A DNA stretch of 13,937 nucleotides from DATDRM01 sp035291705 (GTDB lineage: Bacteria; Chloroflexota; Anaerolineae; Anaerolineales; UBA4823), in contig DATDRM010000348.1 of assembly GCA_035291705.1 (NCBI GenBank), positions 1 to 13,937 on the forward strand. Reading direction: 5' to 3'. The notes below the pieces were generated by a model. It saw only the letters and a program-made list of their open reading frames with translations. It made no database searches and had not been told where the DNA came from. Of the stretch, positions 5,869-13,937 are shown piece after piece. Position 1 is the first letter of the stretch; each line of letters opens with the position of its first letter. The position numbers and the translations under genes are program-made.

Positions 5869-8033
5869 CGCTCGACCTGGCGATGGGCTTCTTCAAGATA
5901 GCGGTGGATGAATAACTGATCTGGGTTCTCGGCTGCCAACCCTTCCAGGAAGGGAATCGCATCTCCCATCTGTCCAGCACTAGCCATATAATTGAGATAA
6001 TTGGCGAGCTCTGCTTGGGCCTGGGTCACCTGCATCAAGCGCAGGTTTAACTCGATCAAGTTTATCCTTGCCCGCTGGTCGTCAGGTTGTAACGTCCGGA
6101 TTTGTTCGTATACCCGCAACGCCTCCCGCCAATCCATGCATTGCAGATCAATATCGGCGATCCGGTGGAGGATCTGCACTATCAATACTGGATATTGCTT
6201 CGACTGGTTTGCTAACCGTAAGGCTTCCATGTAAGCTTCGCGCGATCGACTCAAATCTGCCAGGTTGTAATACACACCAGCCAGATGCTGATATTCCTGG
6301 ATCGCCTCAACCACTTGCCCACTGGCGTTGAGAAGGGAGATTAAATGTTGGCGCGCGGCTTGTTCCATCGGCGCAGCCCGGATGATGCGACGCAATATTT
6401 GCATTGCGCGGGGGACTTCGCCCCGCGCGCTGTACGCATCGGCGATGACTGTGAATTTTTCTATCGCTTCCGGCAAGCGATCTTGTTGCAATAATAACTC
6501 ACCCATATAAATATGTAAGGGTAAGAAGGTTGGGGCGTATTGCAGTGTAAAGAAAGCCTCTTCCATGGCAGAACGCTCGTACCCTAAACGAGCGAATTTG
6601 TGGATCAACATAATCGCTTCGACGATCCGCCCGCTGCGCGCCTGGCTGAGCAGCTCACCCAGGGGGATGGGGGGGGCCCCTTTAATATCAGCTTGCAGTT
6701 CTTTCCGAGCTTGAGCCATATGTTCTCGCCAGTCTGTTCGGACCAATAGACCGTCAATGCTATCATACAACCGGCCTTTCGCCTCCAGATCGGACTGCTG
6801 GGCCTCTGCCTCGACTAACGGTTCGTAAAGCTGCATCAATTCATCCGCCTGGTCTGGGGGAACGACTTGAGCATCGGCCCACTTCAGCGCTTCCATGTAC
6901 TCGATAGCGGCCTCGTGCATTCGGTCTGTTTTCCGAAAAGCCTGTCCCAATAGCAGGTGCGCTGCCAAAGCAAAATCGACATGCTCTGCCGCACGATTCA
7001 GATAGCGTAAAGCGCTCTCCAGACGCTCTCCTCGCAAGCGGATCAGGCCGAGATCAAAATAAGCCGCGGGCGTGTCGAGTCCAGCATCTATGGCACGTTC
7101 CAATTCTTCTACCGCTTTCTCCTCTTGCTGGTGGGATTGGAGGTCCACTGCTAGGCTCAAGTGCTGTAAAATCTTCTCCTGGCTGGATGGTTTTGAAAAC
7201 AGGTGTTTCGGGGTGCCGTGCATAAGCGCTTGCAATCCCCGGTACGGTTCGGATGGTTGCTCATCCTCCATCTGCGATAACACTATCTCCGCCAGGGTCG
7301 CCAAGGCCTTCTCCCGGGCTTCCTGGATCGGATCCTTCTCAGAAATCGCCTGTTCGGTAGGGCGCTGTTCCGGGCTCGAGGGTGGCGGAGCCTTTTGAAG
7401 TTGACTCGTGACCCTTGGCGAGCGGATAGGTTTTGGAAGCAATTTCCCCTCCTTGAGCATTACCAGGGATTGCTGGGCTTCCCGGCTTTGAGGCAATAAC
7501 TGGAGCGCATGATTAACTGCCTGGATAGCTTTTTCGACCTCTCCTTTATGCTGAAGGAAGCTGGCAACGATCAGATACTCCGTAACGGCTTGTGGTTTAC
7601 TCCCCCTCCGGTCATAAATCAAAGCCAGTCTGGAGTGGGCTGCCAGGTTTTTCTCGTCCAAGCGCGTCACTTGGGTCAAGTTGGCGATCGCTCTATCCAC
7701 CTCTCCCCTGGCCAGGTAAAGCTCAGCCGCCCGCAGAGCAGCTTTGGTGCTGTATTGGACTTGATTGAGATGTTCACCAATCTGGGCGATCTTTTCCAAA
7801 GGCAAAGGCTCATCTGGAGAAAGCTCAGCGGCGCGGGAATAATATGGTAATGCCTCGCTGAACTGCTCAAGCTCAAATAAGGCCAGGCCCAGGCTGGTGA
7901 GCGCCACAGGGTGATCTGGAAATTCCTGCAACGCCTGACGGTAACAAGTCGCTGCCTGCTCCCAATCCTGATCCCAAGCTGCCGAATGGCCTTGATGCAT
8001 AGCTTGCTGGAAGAGGTCCTTGCGTCCACTCAT
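5859..8033 (-). CDS. Large tetratricopeptide-repeat (TPR) protein
   Basis: A 724-residue, mostly alpha-helical scaffold protein. TPR units are evident at about 16-75 (A..Y.QAL..FPDHP.AL..LG), 95-195, 285-385 and 500-720. Between the two arrays is a Pro/Ser/Gln/Glu-rich linker at about 200-235. There is no signal peptide or membrane span, so it is probably cytoplasmic and mediates protein-protein contacts. I chose the ATG at 8033, which has AAGGA 7 bases upstream; an in-frame ATG at 8087 would add 18 residues, overlap the polA 3' end and lacks such a site. It starts 23 bases after the polA stop codon, so the two are probably co-transcribed. The partner and role are unknown, and co-transcription with polA does not prove a link to replication. 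Confidence 0.85.
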   Translation of the reverse strand: MSGRKDLFQQAMHQGHSAAWDQDWEQAATCYRQALQEFPDHPVALTSLGLALFELEQFSEALPYYSRAAELSPDEPLPLEKIAQIGEHLNQVQYSTKAALRAAELYLARGEVDRAIANLTQVTRLDEKNLAAHSRLALIYDRRGSKPQAVTEYLIVASFLQHKGEVEKAIQAVNHALQLLPQSREAQQSLVMLKEGKLLPKPIRSPRVTSQLQKAPPPSSPEQRPTEQAISEKDPIQEAREKALATLAEIVLSQMEDEQPSEPYRGLQALMHGTPKHLFSKPSSQEKILQHLSLAVDLQSHQQEEKAVEELERAIDAGLDTPAAYFDLGLIRLRGERLESALRYLNRAAEHVDFALAAHLLLGQAFRKTDRMHEAAIEYMEALKWADAQVVPPDQADELMQLYEPLVEAEAQQSDLEAKGRLYDSIDGLLVRTDWREHMAQARKELQADIKGAPPIPLGELLSQARSGRIVEAIMLIHKFARLGYERSAMEEAFFTLQYAPTFLPLHIYMGELLLQQDRLPEAIEKFTVIADAYSARGEVPRAMQILRRIIRAAPMEQAARQHLISLLNASGQVVEAIQEYQHLAGVYYNLADLSRSREAYMEALRLANQSKQYPVLIVQILHRIADIDLQCMDWREALRVYEQIRTLQPDDQRARINLIELNLRLMQVTQAQAELANYLNYMASAGQMGDAIPFLEGLAAENPDQLFIHRYLEEAHRQVERKT

Positions 8034-8056
8034 CGTTGATTCCTTATAAGAATACT

Positions 8057-10855
8057 TCAGGCTCTCACCGGCCACATCTCGTACCAATTGGGGCCGCAGC
8101 GCGCTTCGGTCTGTAAGGGTGCATTCAAGGTATAAGCTTCTTGCATTATCCGGCGCACTACGGCCGCGACCGCCTGGTGTTCTTCAGTTGGGCACTCCAA
8201 CACCAGTTCATCATGCACCTGGAGAAGCATTTTGGCTGACAATCCGGCCTGGGCGAGGGCTATTGGTACTCTCAACATGGCGATCTTCATGATATCAGCC
8301 GCAGTTCCTTGAATAGGCGCGTTGATCGCTTCTCGTTCTTCCCGGTTGCGGATTGTCTGATTGCTCGGATTCTTTAGTCCCGGAAAGTACCGCCGTCGCC
8401 CCAGGAGAGTCTCCACGAATCCCTGTTCAGCCGCCAGTCTCCGGATTCCATCCAGGTACTTTTTTATTCCAGGGAACTGTTGGAAGTATGCCTGGACGAA
8501 GTTTTCTGCTTCAGCCAATGTCAGATCTGTCGCCCGGGTCAGGCCAAACGGGCTCATCCCGTAAATAAGCCCAAAATTGATCCCTTTAGCCCGGCTGCGT
8601 TGAGCGCTGGTCACCTGGTCTAATATTACATTATAAATAGCCGCAGCTGTTGCAGCATGGATGTCTTGGCCTGTCTGAAATGCGGCCAACATCGCCTGGT
8701 CATTCGCCATATGAGCCGCAATGCGCAGCTCAACTTGGGAATAATCTACTGTAAGGAGGAGATATCCCGGGTCAGCGATGAAAGCACGTCTTACCTGCCG
8801 GCCAAGGTCAGTACGGATAGGAATATTCTGCAAGTTCGGATCGGATGAGGCTATCCGGCCAGTGACTGAACCCGTCTGGTTATAGGAGGTGTGAACCCGC
8901 CCGGTGCGCGGGTTCAACTGTCCTGGCAGAGCATCCACGTAAGTTGACTTCAGCTTGGACAGTTCTCGATACTCCAACACCCAATCGACCACTGGATGCA
9001 CCCCACTCATCGCTTCCAGGGTACCCGCCGCAGTGGAATAAAAGCCAGTCGAAGTGCGTTGCGTACGGTCGGGAGGAGTTAACTTCAATCGATCGAACAA
9101 CGCTTCAGAAAGTTGTTGTGGTGAATTTAAATTAAAATTCATGCCCACAGTATTGTGGATTTGGGCTTCGATTGTTCGCATCCGCTCGTTTAGCTCGGCT
9201 GACATTTGACCAAGGAACTCAATATCCAGAGCTATCCCGGCCATTTCCATATCAGCCAATACCGATACCAGGGGCATCTCAACTTCATCGAATAACCGGG
9301 TAGCCTGATTGTTCTCCAATTCCTCTTTCAACTGTGGGATCAGGCGTAGGGGAGCGACCGCATCATCGGCTGCATAAGCTGCTGCGACTTGGATGGGTAC
9401 TTCTGCCATGCTGCGTTGATTCCTGCCTTTTCCAATCAGCTCTTCGATCTCGGTCATCTGCATATTCAGGCGATCCCAGGCGAGATTCTTCAAACCGAGA
9501 AACCTGGAAGCGGGGTTGATCAGCCATTCAGCGATCATTGTGTCGAAGGTAAGCGGTGCGACTCTCAAGCCTTGCCGTGCCAGGACCACAAAATCATACT
9601 TAACATTATGGCCGACCTTCGGAAGTCCTGGAGCTGTAAGCGGGACACGCAACGCTTCCAAGATCAAATCGAGCGGGAGCTGCTCGTCTTGAGCTGCGTG
9701 GTGCCCTACCGGGATGTAATACCCGCCCTCCTCATCGACAGCCAGGGAGATGCCCACCAGCTCGGCGCTCATCTGGTCGGTTGAAGTGGTTTCAGTATCG
9801 AACGATATTTGCTTGGCATGCTCCAGGCGTGCTAATAATTCATTCAAAGTCTGTGGCGTGTTGATAATCTGCACATTCGACTTATCCGTCGCGCGCTTGG
9901 TCTCCTGAACCTGCGCCGGATCAGTGAAAAGCGAAAGTTGTCGCCCGCTCCTTGCCGGAGTCCGTCCATAAGCATCTACTAAAGCCATCAACCGGTCGAA
10001 TAATGAGCGGAATTCCAATTCACGGAATAAAGTCTCTACTTGGCGTGGGTCAAAATGATCGGAACGAGCCTGCTCGAGGTCAAAGGGAATCTCCAATTCG
10101 CTCACGATCCGGGAAAGATGCTGGCTCAAGTATGCTGAGTCGCGTCCCGCTTCTAATTTCTTCCGCAGGCTATCTGGAATATCATCCAGGTGTGCGTAAA
10201 TATTATCCAGGGTGCCATAATTGGCCAATAAGGCTGCTGCCGTTTTATCACCGATACCTGTGACACCCGGGATATTATCGGATTTGTCGCCAACCAGTGC
10301 TTTGAAATCTACCACCTGGTCAGGCCTCACACCCAGGAAATCGAATACGTCCGATGGAAGATAATCCTTCGCGTCAGAAAGGGATTTGCCCGGCAAGCTG
10401 ACGATGATGCGTTCATCAACCAGCTGCAACAGATCGCGATCGCCGGTGATGATTTTGACACCCATACCTTGCGCGACCACCTTCTTCGCCACGCTGCCTA
10501 AAACATCGTCAGCCTCATAACCTTCTGCTTCAAGCCGGGGAATATTGAACGCATCCACCAGCTGGCGCACCCGTTCAATCTGCACCACTAAGTCATCTGG
10601 CATCTTGGCACGCGTCCCTTTATAATCCGGGAACAGATCGTCCCGGAATGTTTTGCCGGTATCGAAGGCGACCATCAAATAATCTGGTCTTTCTTGCTCA
10701 AGGATGCGTAGCAAGACGCTGGCAAAACCATACACACCCGCAGTTGGTTCCCCGCCACGCGTAATCCAGCGATCTCCCCCACTGCCCCGCGTCAAGGCAA
10801 AGTATGTCCGATAAGCCAGGGCGTGCCCATCGATCAAGTATAATGTAGGAGGCAT
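8057..10855 (-). CDS. polA: DNA polymerase I
   Basis: Fills gaps and removes RNA primers in lagging-strand synthesis and excision repair. It is 932 residues, the full family length. The 5'-3' exonuclease (FEN-like) domain is at about 1-290, with YLIDGHALAYR, VAFD, EAEGYEADD, TGDRDLLQL and a helix-hairpin-helix around GVTGIGDKTA. The 3'-5' exonuclease domain is at about 325-510 and appears active: Asp353 and Glu355 (FDTET), Asp421 (HNVKYD), Tyr494 and Asp498. The polymerase domain is at about 520-932: motif A with Asp704 (VDYSQVELR), motif B with Arg753, Lys757, Phe761 and Tyr765 (FGLIYG), motif C His881-Asp882-Glu883. Phe761 at the Taq F667 / E. coli F762 position predicts discrimination against dideoxynucleotides. 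There is no Shine-Dalgarno before the ATG, and the promoter places the transcript start at the ATG itself. The TPR gene follows. Confidence 0.98.
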   Translation of the reverse strand: MPPTLYLIDGHALAYRTYFALTRGSGGDRWITRGGEPTAGVYGFASVLLRILEQERPDYLMVAFDTGKTFRDDLFPDYKGTRAKMPDDLVVQIERVRQLVDAFNIPRLEAEGYEADDVLGSVAKKVVAQGMGVKIITGDRDLLQLVDERIIVSLPGKSLSDAKDYLPSDVFDFLGVRPDQVVDFKALVGDKSDNIPGVTGIGDKTAAALLANYGTLDNIYAHLDDIPDSLRKKLEAGRDSAYLSQHLSRIVSELEIPFDLEQARSDHFDPRQVETLFRELEFRSLFDRLMALVDAYGRTPARSGRQLSLFTDPAQVQETKRATDKSNVQIINTPQTLNELLARLEHAKQISFDTETTSTDQMSAELVGISLAVDEEGGYYIPVGHHAAQDEQLPLDLILEALRVPLTAPGLPKVGHNVKYDFVVLARQGLRVAPLTFDTMIAEWLINPASRFLGLKNLAWDRLNMQMTEIEELIGKGRNQRSMAEVPIQVAAAYAADDAVAPLRLIPQLKEELENNQATRLFDEVEMPLVSVLADMEMAGIALDIEFLGQMSAELNERMRTIEAQIHNTVGMNFNLNSPQQLSEALFDRLKLTPPDRTQRTSTGFYSTAAGTLEAMSGVHPVVDWVLEYRELSKLKSTYVDALPGQLNPRTGRVHTSYNQTGSVTGRIASSDPNLQNIPIRTDLGRQVRRAFIADPGYLLLTVDYSQVELRIAAHMANDQAMLAAFQTGQDIHAATAAAIYNVILDQVTSAQRSRAKGINFGLIYGMSPFGLTRATDLTLAEAENFVQAYFQQFPGIKKYLDGIRRLAAEQGFVETLLGRRRYFPGLKNPSNQTIRNREEREAINAPIQGTAADIMKIAMLRVPIALAQAGLSAKMLLQVHDELVLECPTEEHQAVAAVVRRIMQEAYTLNAPLQTEARCGPNWYEMWPVRA

Positions 10856-10861
10856 ATTCAG

Positions 10862-10890
10862 AGTGTATCATGGGCCCTCAATGGGTGCAA
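10862..10890 (-). promoter_or_regulatory. polA promoter, predicted to give a leaderless transcript
   Basis: On the minus strand, TTGCAC (10890-10885) and TACACT (10867-10862) are 17 bases apart. Only six bases separate the -10 from the polA ATG at 10855, so the usual start position falls on the A of the ATG. No Shine-Dalgarno lies in those six bases. Confidence 0.65.
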
Positions 10891-10895
10891 GACTG

Positions 10896-10924
10896 TTGAC
10901 AATAAACTTGTAACGTGATATTTT
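10896..10924 (+). promoter_or_regulatory. Promoter of the secreted cysteine-rich protein gene
   Basis: A perfect TTGACA (10896-10901) and TATTTT (10919-10924) are 17 bases apart. The predicted start is near 10931, only about 3 bases before the ATG at 10934, and no Shine-Dalgarno is visible. An alternative pair, TTGTAA (10908-10913) and TAGAAT (10930-10935), would start inside the gene and is less likely. The -35 lies back to back with the polA -35, 5 bases away. Confidence 0.6.
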
Positions 10925-10933
10925 TGTTGTAGA

Positions 10934-12553
10934 ATGGTCAAGGCCAAGCGGACGCGTCACACCTCCTTCGCTTTTATTCTGCTCCTCAGCCTGGCCGTGT
11001 GGGTGGGTAATCCTGTTGCCGCGCAAGAAGAAGAGCCTCCCAAACGCCAAACCACATCTGTGGTGGCGATTAATGAGTATGAATGGTGGTTGATCCGTTG
11101 GACGGATAACCTGACCGTCTGCCAGGTGCTCATCGACCATGACGGTATGCCAACCGGAGAGGAGGTCTACGCGGATTGTAGTCAAGAGGTGTACGACGAG
11201 TGGATCACAACCCCTCCGTGTGTGCAGGCTCAGACAGGCGAGTCGACCTTCTTATGTCCAGGTTTATATCTCTACAAAGTAGGATTCCAGGCCGGGGAAC
11301 AGAATGTAACCATTGATTTGCCCGCTCCATCCGTATGGCTTACCTTAACGGGTTGCTCACCCACTCCTCCCCAAAACCTTTGCGCGGGAGTCCCAAACCT
11401 TCTACTCACTGGCGAAGAACCGCTCCCCAACGAGCACATCACAGCCATCCACATAAATTTCGAGGATCAATCCCTTACTTGTGAAACGGAAGTCTGCGAA
11501 ATCCTCCTCCAACCGACACCCTTAAGCGGGACGCTAGTGGAATTCTGGGCTGACTCTAGCTTTGGAGATTCCAGCGAACATTTCACCGCCCAGCTGCGTG
11601 TGCTCGAGAGCGGCGTTCCTGGTTCTCCAGGCATGGGTGGATGGTACGTAGATGTCTTAAGTAGCCAGTGGCGTGGTGGACCGGTGGAGAGCTGCGCCCA
11701 AATCTGGCAGGCTTTTCCACCCATCGGTGGACCACCTTTCTGGCTTTCAACCCCCACTCAAGAACAGCTCCTGGCTTCAGATCAGCCTTACCAATACCTA
11801 GCAGGCAGGTTAATTTCTCAGGGATTGGTAAATGCGTCGGAATGCCCCGGAAACGGCCTGCTCACCAATGGCTACGCCGACGCTTGTGGATTAAGTAAAG
11901 CTCGGCCATTAGTGGACACCTGGCAAAACCAATTTGACCCGCGCATCCTGCAGGTCGCTCAAGAGCTCGGTCTTCCAGCACAATTATTGAAGAACGTATT
12001 TGCCCAGGAAAGCCAATTCTGGCCAGGTATTTTCCGCGTCGCCCAAGAATTCGGATTAGGCCAGCTCACGGATTTAGGAGCAGATACTGTCTTATTGTGG
12101 AACCCGGCTTACTTCGATCAATTCTGCCCCCTGATGCTTGCTGGTGAAGTCTGCGCCCAGGGATACCTGGGAATGGAAGAGGATGAGCGCGCTATCTTGC
12201 GCGGAGCGCTGGCAACTCAGGCGAATGCGGATTGTAAAGATTGCTCTTCTGGGATCGATCTAACGCACGCCGATTCAACGATAATGCTTTTCGCACAGGG
12301 GATATTGGCAAACTGCGAACAAGTCGGCCAGACGATCGTCAATGCCACCCTGAGCACGCCTGGCCAGATCAGCAGTTATGAAGATTTATGGCGCTTCACC
12401 CTGGCAAATTACAACGGTGGGCCGGGCTGTCTTTCATTTGCCATCCACTCCGCTTGGGGCTTGCGCGAACCCATGGATTGGGAGCATGTCTCAACTCACA
12501 TTACCCAAGCCTGCCAGGGGATGATCGCCTACGTCGATCTGGTTGCCCGCTAA
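10934..12553 (+). CDS. Secreted cysteine-rich protein with a lytic-transglycosylase-like (SLT) C-terminal domain
   Basis: Probable exported peptidoglycan-cleaving enzyme of 539 residues. The signal peptide is clear: a basic start (KAKRTRH), a hydrophobic core at about 11-24, and a likely cleavage site after NPVAA near residue 30. Residues about 40-225 form a cysteine-rich, probably beta-sheet region with LTGEEPLPNE and paired cysteines. Residues about 335-535 carry the spaced signatures of the SLT/GH23 lysozyme fold: Glu359-Ser360 in FAQES (catalytic glutamate), GLGQLT at 374-379, and NYNGGPG at 492-498, matching the family's ES, GLMQ and AYNAG motifs. The stretch between motifs 2 and 3 is longer than usual (about 110 residues) and holds extra cysteines. 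About 18 cysteines in all suggest disulfides. The promoter lies almost at the ATG; the gene converges with the next one, stop codons 5 bases apart. Enzyme activity is inferred. Confidence 0.8.
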   Translation: MVKAKRTRHTSFAFILLLSLAVWVGNPVAAQEEEPPKRQTTSVVAINEYEWWLIRWTDNLTVCQVLIDHDGMPTGEEVYADCSQEVYDEWITTPPCVQAQTGESTFLCPGLYLYKVGFQAGEQNVTIDLPAPSVWLTLTGCSPTPPQNLCAGVPNLLLTGEEPLPNEHITAIHINFEDQSLTCETEVCEILLQPTPLSGTLVEFWADSSFGDSSEHFTAQLRVLESGVPGSPGMGGWYVDVLSSQWRGGPVESCAQIWQAFPPIGGPPFWLSTPTQEQLLASDQPYQYLAGRLISQGLVNASECPGNGLLTNGYADACGLSKARPLVDTWQNQFDPRILQVAQELGLPAQLLKNVFAQESQFWPGIFRVAQEFGLGQLTDLGADTVLLWNPAYFDQFCPLMLAGEVCAQGYLGMEEDERAILRGALATQANADCKDCSSGIDLTHADSTIMLFAQGILANCEQVGQTIVNATLSTPGQISSYEDLWRFTLANYNGGPGCLSFAIHSAWGLREPMDWEHVSTHITQACQGMIAYVDLVAR

Positions 12554-12558
12554 GGCGA

Positions 12559-12741
12559 TTATTTCAGCGCCCTTACCAGATCGAGAAATTCCTCCCATTC
12601 TTCTGTAAAGAAATGTAGGGTGACGTTATTCAATTCCAAATGGTAGGTGGTTTCCCCATCGGGTTCTTCGGCGCGCCATGCGATAAAGTTCTCGGTTTCA
12701 GCGATCGTATTGGTCGCTAATTCAGGATCGTCTTTCGCCAT
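12559..12741 (-). CDS. Small conserved-looking protein of unknown function (60 residues)
   Basis: A short acidic protein of 60 residues from the ATG at 12741, preceded by GGAGAG with a 7-base gap. An in-frame ATG at 12756 would add five residues but overlaps that site. Aromatic and acidic residues are patterned (ENFIAWRAEEPDGE, then YHLELNNVTLHFFTEEW, then EEFLDLV): two or three beta strands followed by a helix. It has no signal peptide or membrane span and is probably cytoplasmic. I have a vague memory of similar small proteins in Chloroflexi but no functional name. It lies 99 bases downstream of the LysM/M23 gene on the same strand and converges with the SLT-like gene. Coding is supported by the ribosome binding site and composition, but its shortness lowers certainty. 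Confidence 0.7.
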   Translation of the reverse strand: MAKDDPELATNTIAETENFIAWRAEEPDGETTYHLELNNVTLHFFTEEWEEFLDLVRALK

Positions 12742-12840
12742 CTCTTTTCTCTCCATTACACCAAGGCCATTTACTGTTGATTAAATCCGCTTCTGGGCAA
12801 AAAGAGCCATCATCAAACCGATACTCTTAGTCCATAGACA

Positions 12841-13920
12841 TTAAGGGGCAGGTAGGACAAACCAGGGACTGACAAAACCACCCAGATACCGCACCTCAAA
12901 ATGCAGATGAGCGCCTGTTGAGTGGCCTGTGCTGCCAGCTGATCCGATATATTGGCCTTGGTATACGCTGCTCCCACAACTTGCCCCAACCGAGTTGAGA
13001 TGGGCGTACAAAGTTTGGTATCCATTACCATGATCGATCATAACCATGTTGCCATAGCCGCCAAAAGCCCCTCCGGCAAATACCACAACCCCACTATCCG
13101 CGGCATAAACCGCTGCTCCCAGGCCGGCAGCGATATCAATCGCCAAATGTCCAGACCAGTAGTCGTTCCCGGAAAGGGTGTGATTATCTGCTGGCCAAAC
13201 GAATCCACCAGTCCCATAAGCGCCATCATAGCCGCCCGGGCAAGTCCCTGCCCCGTACAAGGAACTTGACACGCCGGCCCTGCCGCGCGGGATCGTGGGC
13301 ACCAACCACTGGCGGTACTCTCTCTCCCCGCCTGGAACCATAACATATGTACCGGGTTCTATTTCAGGATTAGTCAGATCCAGTCTATTTCCGGACCAAT
13401 CAAGGATCTCATCGGCTTTGGTTTTGAAGCGTTCCGCCACGCCCTGGATCGTATCCCCTTCCTGCCACTGGTAGAGGACGCCATCGACCGGTGGGATTTT
13501 AAGCTCTATCCCTGGCGACAGCTGGTCAGGGTTATCGTTGAGAGTGTCATAGTTCGACCAGAGAATGGTTTCTGGTTTGAGTCCGAAGGATTGGGCAAGT
13601 CCAAATACAGAATCGCCCGTCACGACCGAATAATCTAATACATCCTGGCGCGGCCTGCTCGGAATAACGGTATGCAGTTTAGTATGCCTTGGAATCGCTT
13701 GCAACTCAGCATTCGGTTGCAATTGAGGCAAAACCAGATTGACTATCTCCGCTTCCACCTGTACAGGGCTCTCCGCCTGGATTGGAACCTCTGCCTGAGC
13801 TGAACGCACTCGCCAGCCAAGGTAACCAGCAAAGAGCATGAGACCGCCGGCAAGCACCCACGACCCCCAATACAACCAACGACCCCCTCTGAGAGGTGCC
13901 GAGGAGGGAGGATTACTCAC
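12841..13920 (-). CDS. Membrane-anchored LysM-LysM-M23 peptidoglycan endopeptidase
   Basis: Cleaves peptide cross-links in peptidoglycan outside the membrane. It is 359 residues, starting at GTG 13920 with GAGG 7 bases upstream. One uncleaved-looking membrane span at about 15-36 follows a basic N-terminus. Two LysM domains, which bind glycan strands, lie at about 96-143 (VTGDSVFGLAQSFGL, ILWSN) and 149-196 (EGDTIQGVAERFK, ILDWSGN). The M23 (LytM/lysostaphin-type) domain is at about 238-350 with all zinc and catalytic residues present: His258 and Asp262 (HLAID), His307 (YAHL), His338 and His340 (HLH). Intact residues suggest an active enzyme and not a degenerate EnvC/NlpD-type activator. Two cysteines (227 and 315) may pair. 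Its promoter lies beyond the right end of the window. No clear terminator follows, so the small downstream gene may be co-transcribed. Confidence 0.93.
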   Translation of the reverse strand: MSNPPSSAPLRGGRWLYWGSWVLAGGLMLFAGYLGWRVRSAQAEVPIQAESPVQVEAEIVNLVLPQLQPNAELQAIPRHTKLHTVIPSRPRQDVLDYSVVTGDSVFGLAQSFGLKPETILWSNYDTLNDNPDQLSPGIELKIPPVDGVLYQWQEGDTIQGVAERFKTKADEILDWSGNRLDLTNPEIEPGTYVMVPGGEREYRQWLVPTIPRGRAGVSSSLYGAGTCPGGYDGAYGTGGFVWPADNHTLSGNDYWSGHLAIDIAAGLGAAVYAADSGVVVFAGGAFGGYGNMVMIDHGNGYQTLYAHLNSVGASCGSSVYQGQYIGSAGSTGHSTGAHLHFEVRYLGGFVSPWFVLPAP

Positions 13921-13937
13921 AAATTAGCCTCGTGCAA

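Noticed and set aside
9389..9784. 131-codon plus-strand open frame opposite polA
   Set aside because: It lies wholly within polA, which has intact motifs throughout; there is no recognisable domain or ribosome binding site, so it is an antisense shadow.
12554..12570. GGCG...CGCC hairpin as a terminator between the convergent SLT-like and 60-residue genes
   Set aside because: Only 4 bp of stem, no T-run, and it lies within the coding end of the minus-strand gene.

Overview
The window looks like chromosomal DNA of a Chloroflexota bacterium, most likely an Anaerolineae-type lineage. This is inferred from overall protein character (the start of PolA, a secreted HExxH peptidase with an EGDA motif, a LysM/M23 peptidase with a Thr/Pro-type linker style) and medium GC content; no rRNA or other phylogenetic marker was available. 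It holds ten protein-coding genes, tightly packed. I see no tRNA, rRNA, CRISPR array, insertion sequence or phage gene. No gene-free stretch exceeds about 200 bases.

Left block (minus strand, about 90-3838): a probable operon of a DUF3054-like membrane protein, an ECF sigma factor and its membrane anti-sigma factor, with an 8-bp overlap and then a 14-bp gap. A separately promoted HtrA-like serine protease lipoprotein with a PDZ domain and an extra C-terminal domain follows. The layout resembles the classical sigmaE / anti-sigma / DegP envelope-stress arrangement. The anti-sigma factor is odd: it has no HxxxCxxC zinc motif and appears to have two membrane spans enclosing a low-complexity loop of about 120 residues.

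Second block (plus strand, 3948-5807): a small three-span membrane protein, then 3 bp later a membrane-anchored HExxH metallopeptidase. The pair has a good sigma70-type promoter and ends in a hairpin terminator built partly from tandem 7-bp repeats.

Third block (minus strand, 5859-10855): DNA polymerase I with all three domains and intact proofreading motifs, then 23 bp later a large TPR protein. The polA promoter is placed so that the transcript should begin at or next to the ATG, implying a leaderless mRNA.

Right block (10934-13920): a secreted cysteine-rich protein with a lytic-transglycosylase-like C-terminus (plus strand), divergent from polA over 78 bp. It converges with a small conserved-looking 60-residue protein (minus strand, stop codons 5 bp apart), upstream of which lies a membrane-anchored LysM-LysM-M23 peptidoglycan endopeptidase. 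Apart from polA, the sigma factor, the TPR protein, the small 60-residue protein and possibly DUF3054, the window is about cell-envelope maintenance: proteases, peptidoglycan hydrolases and an extracytoplasmic-function regulator.
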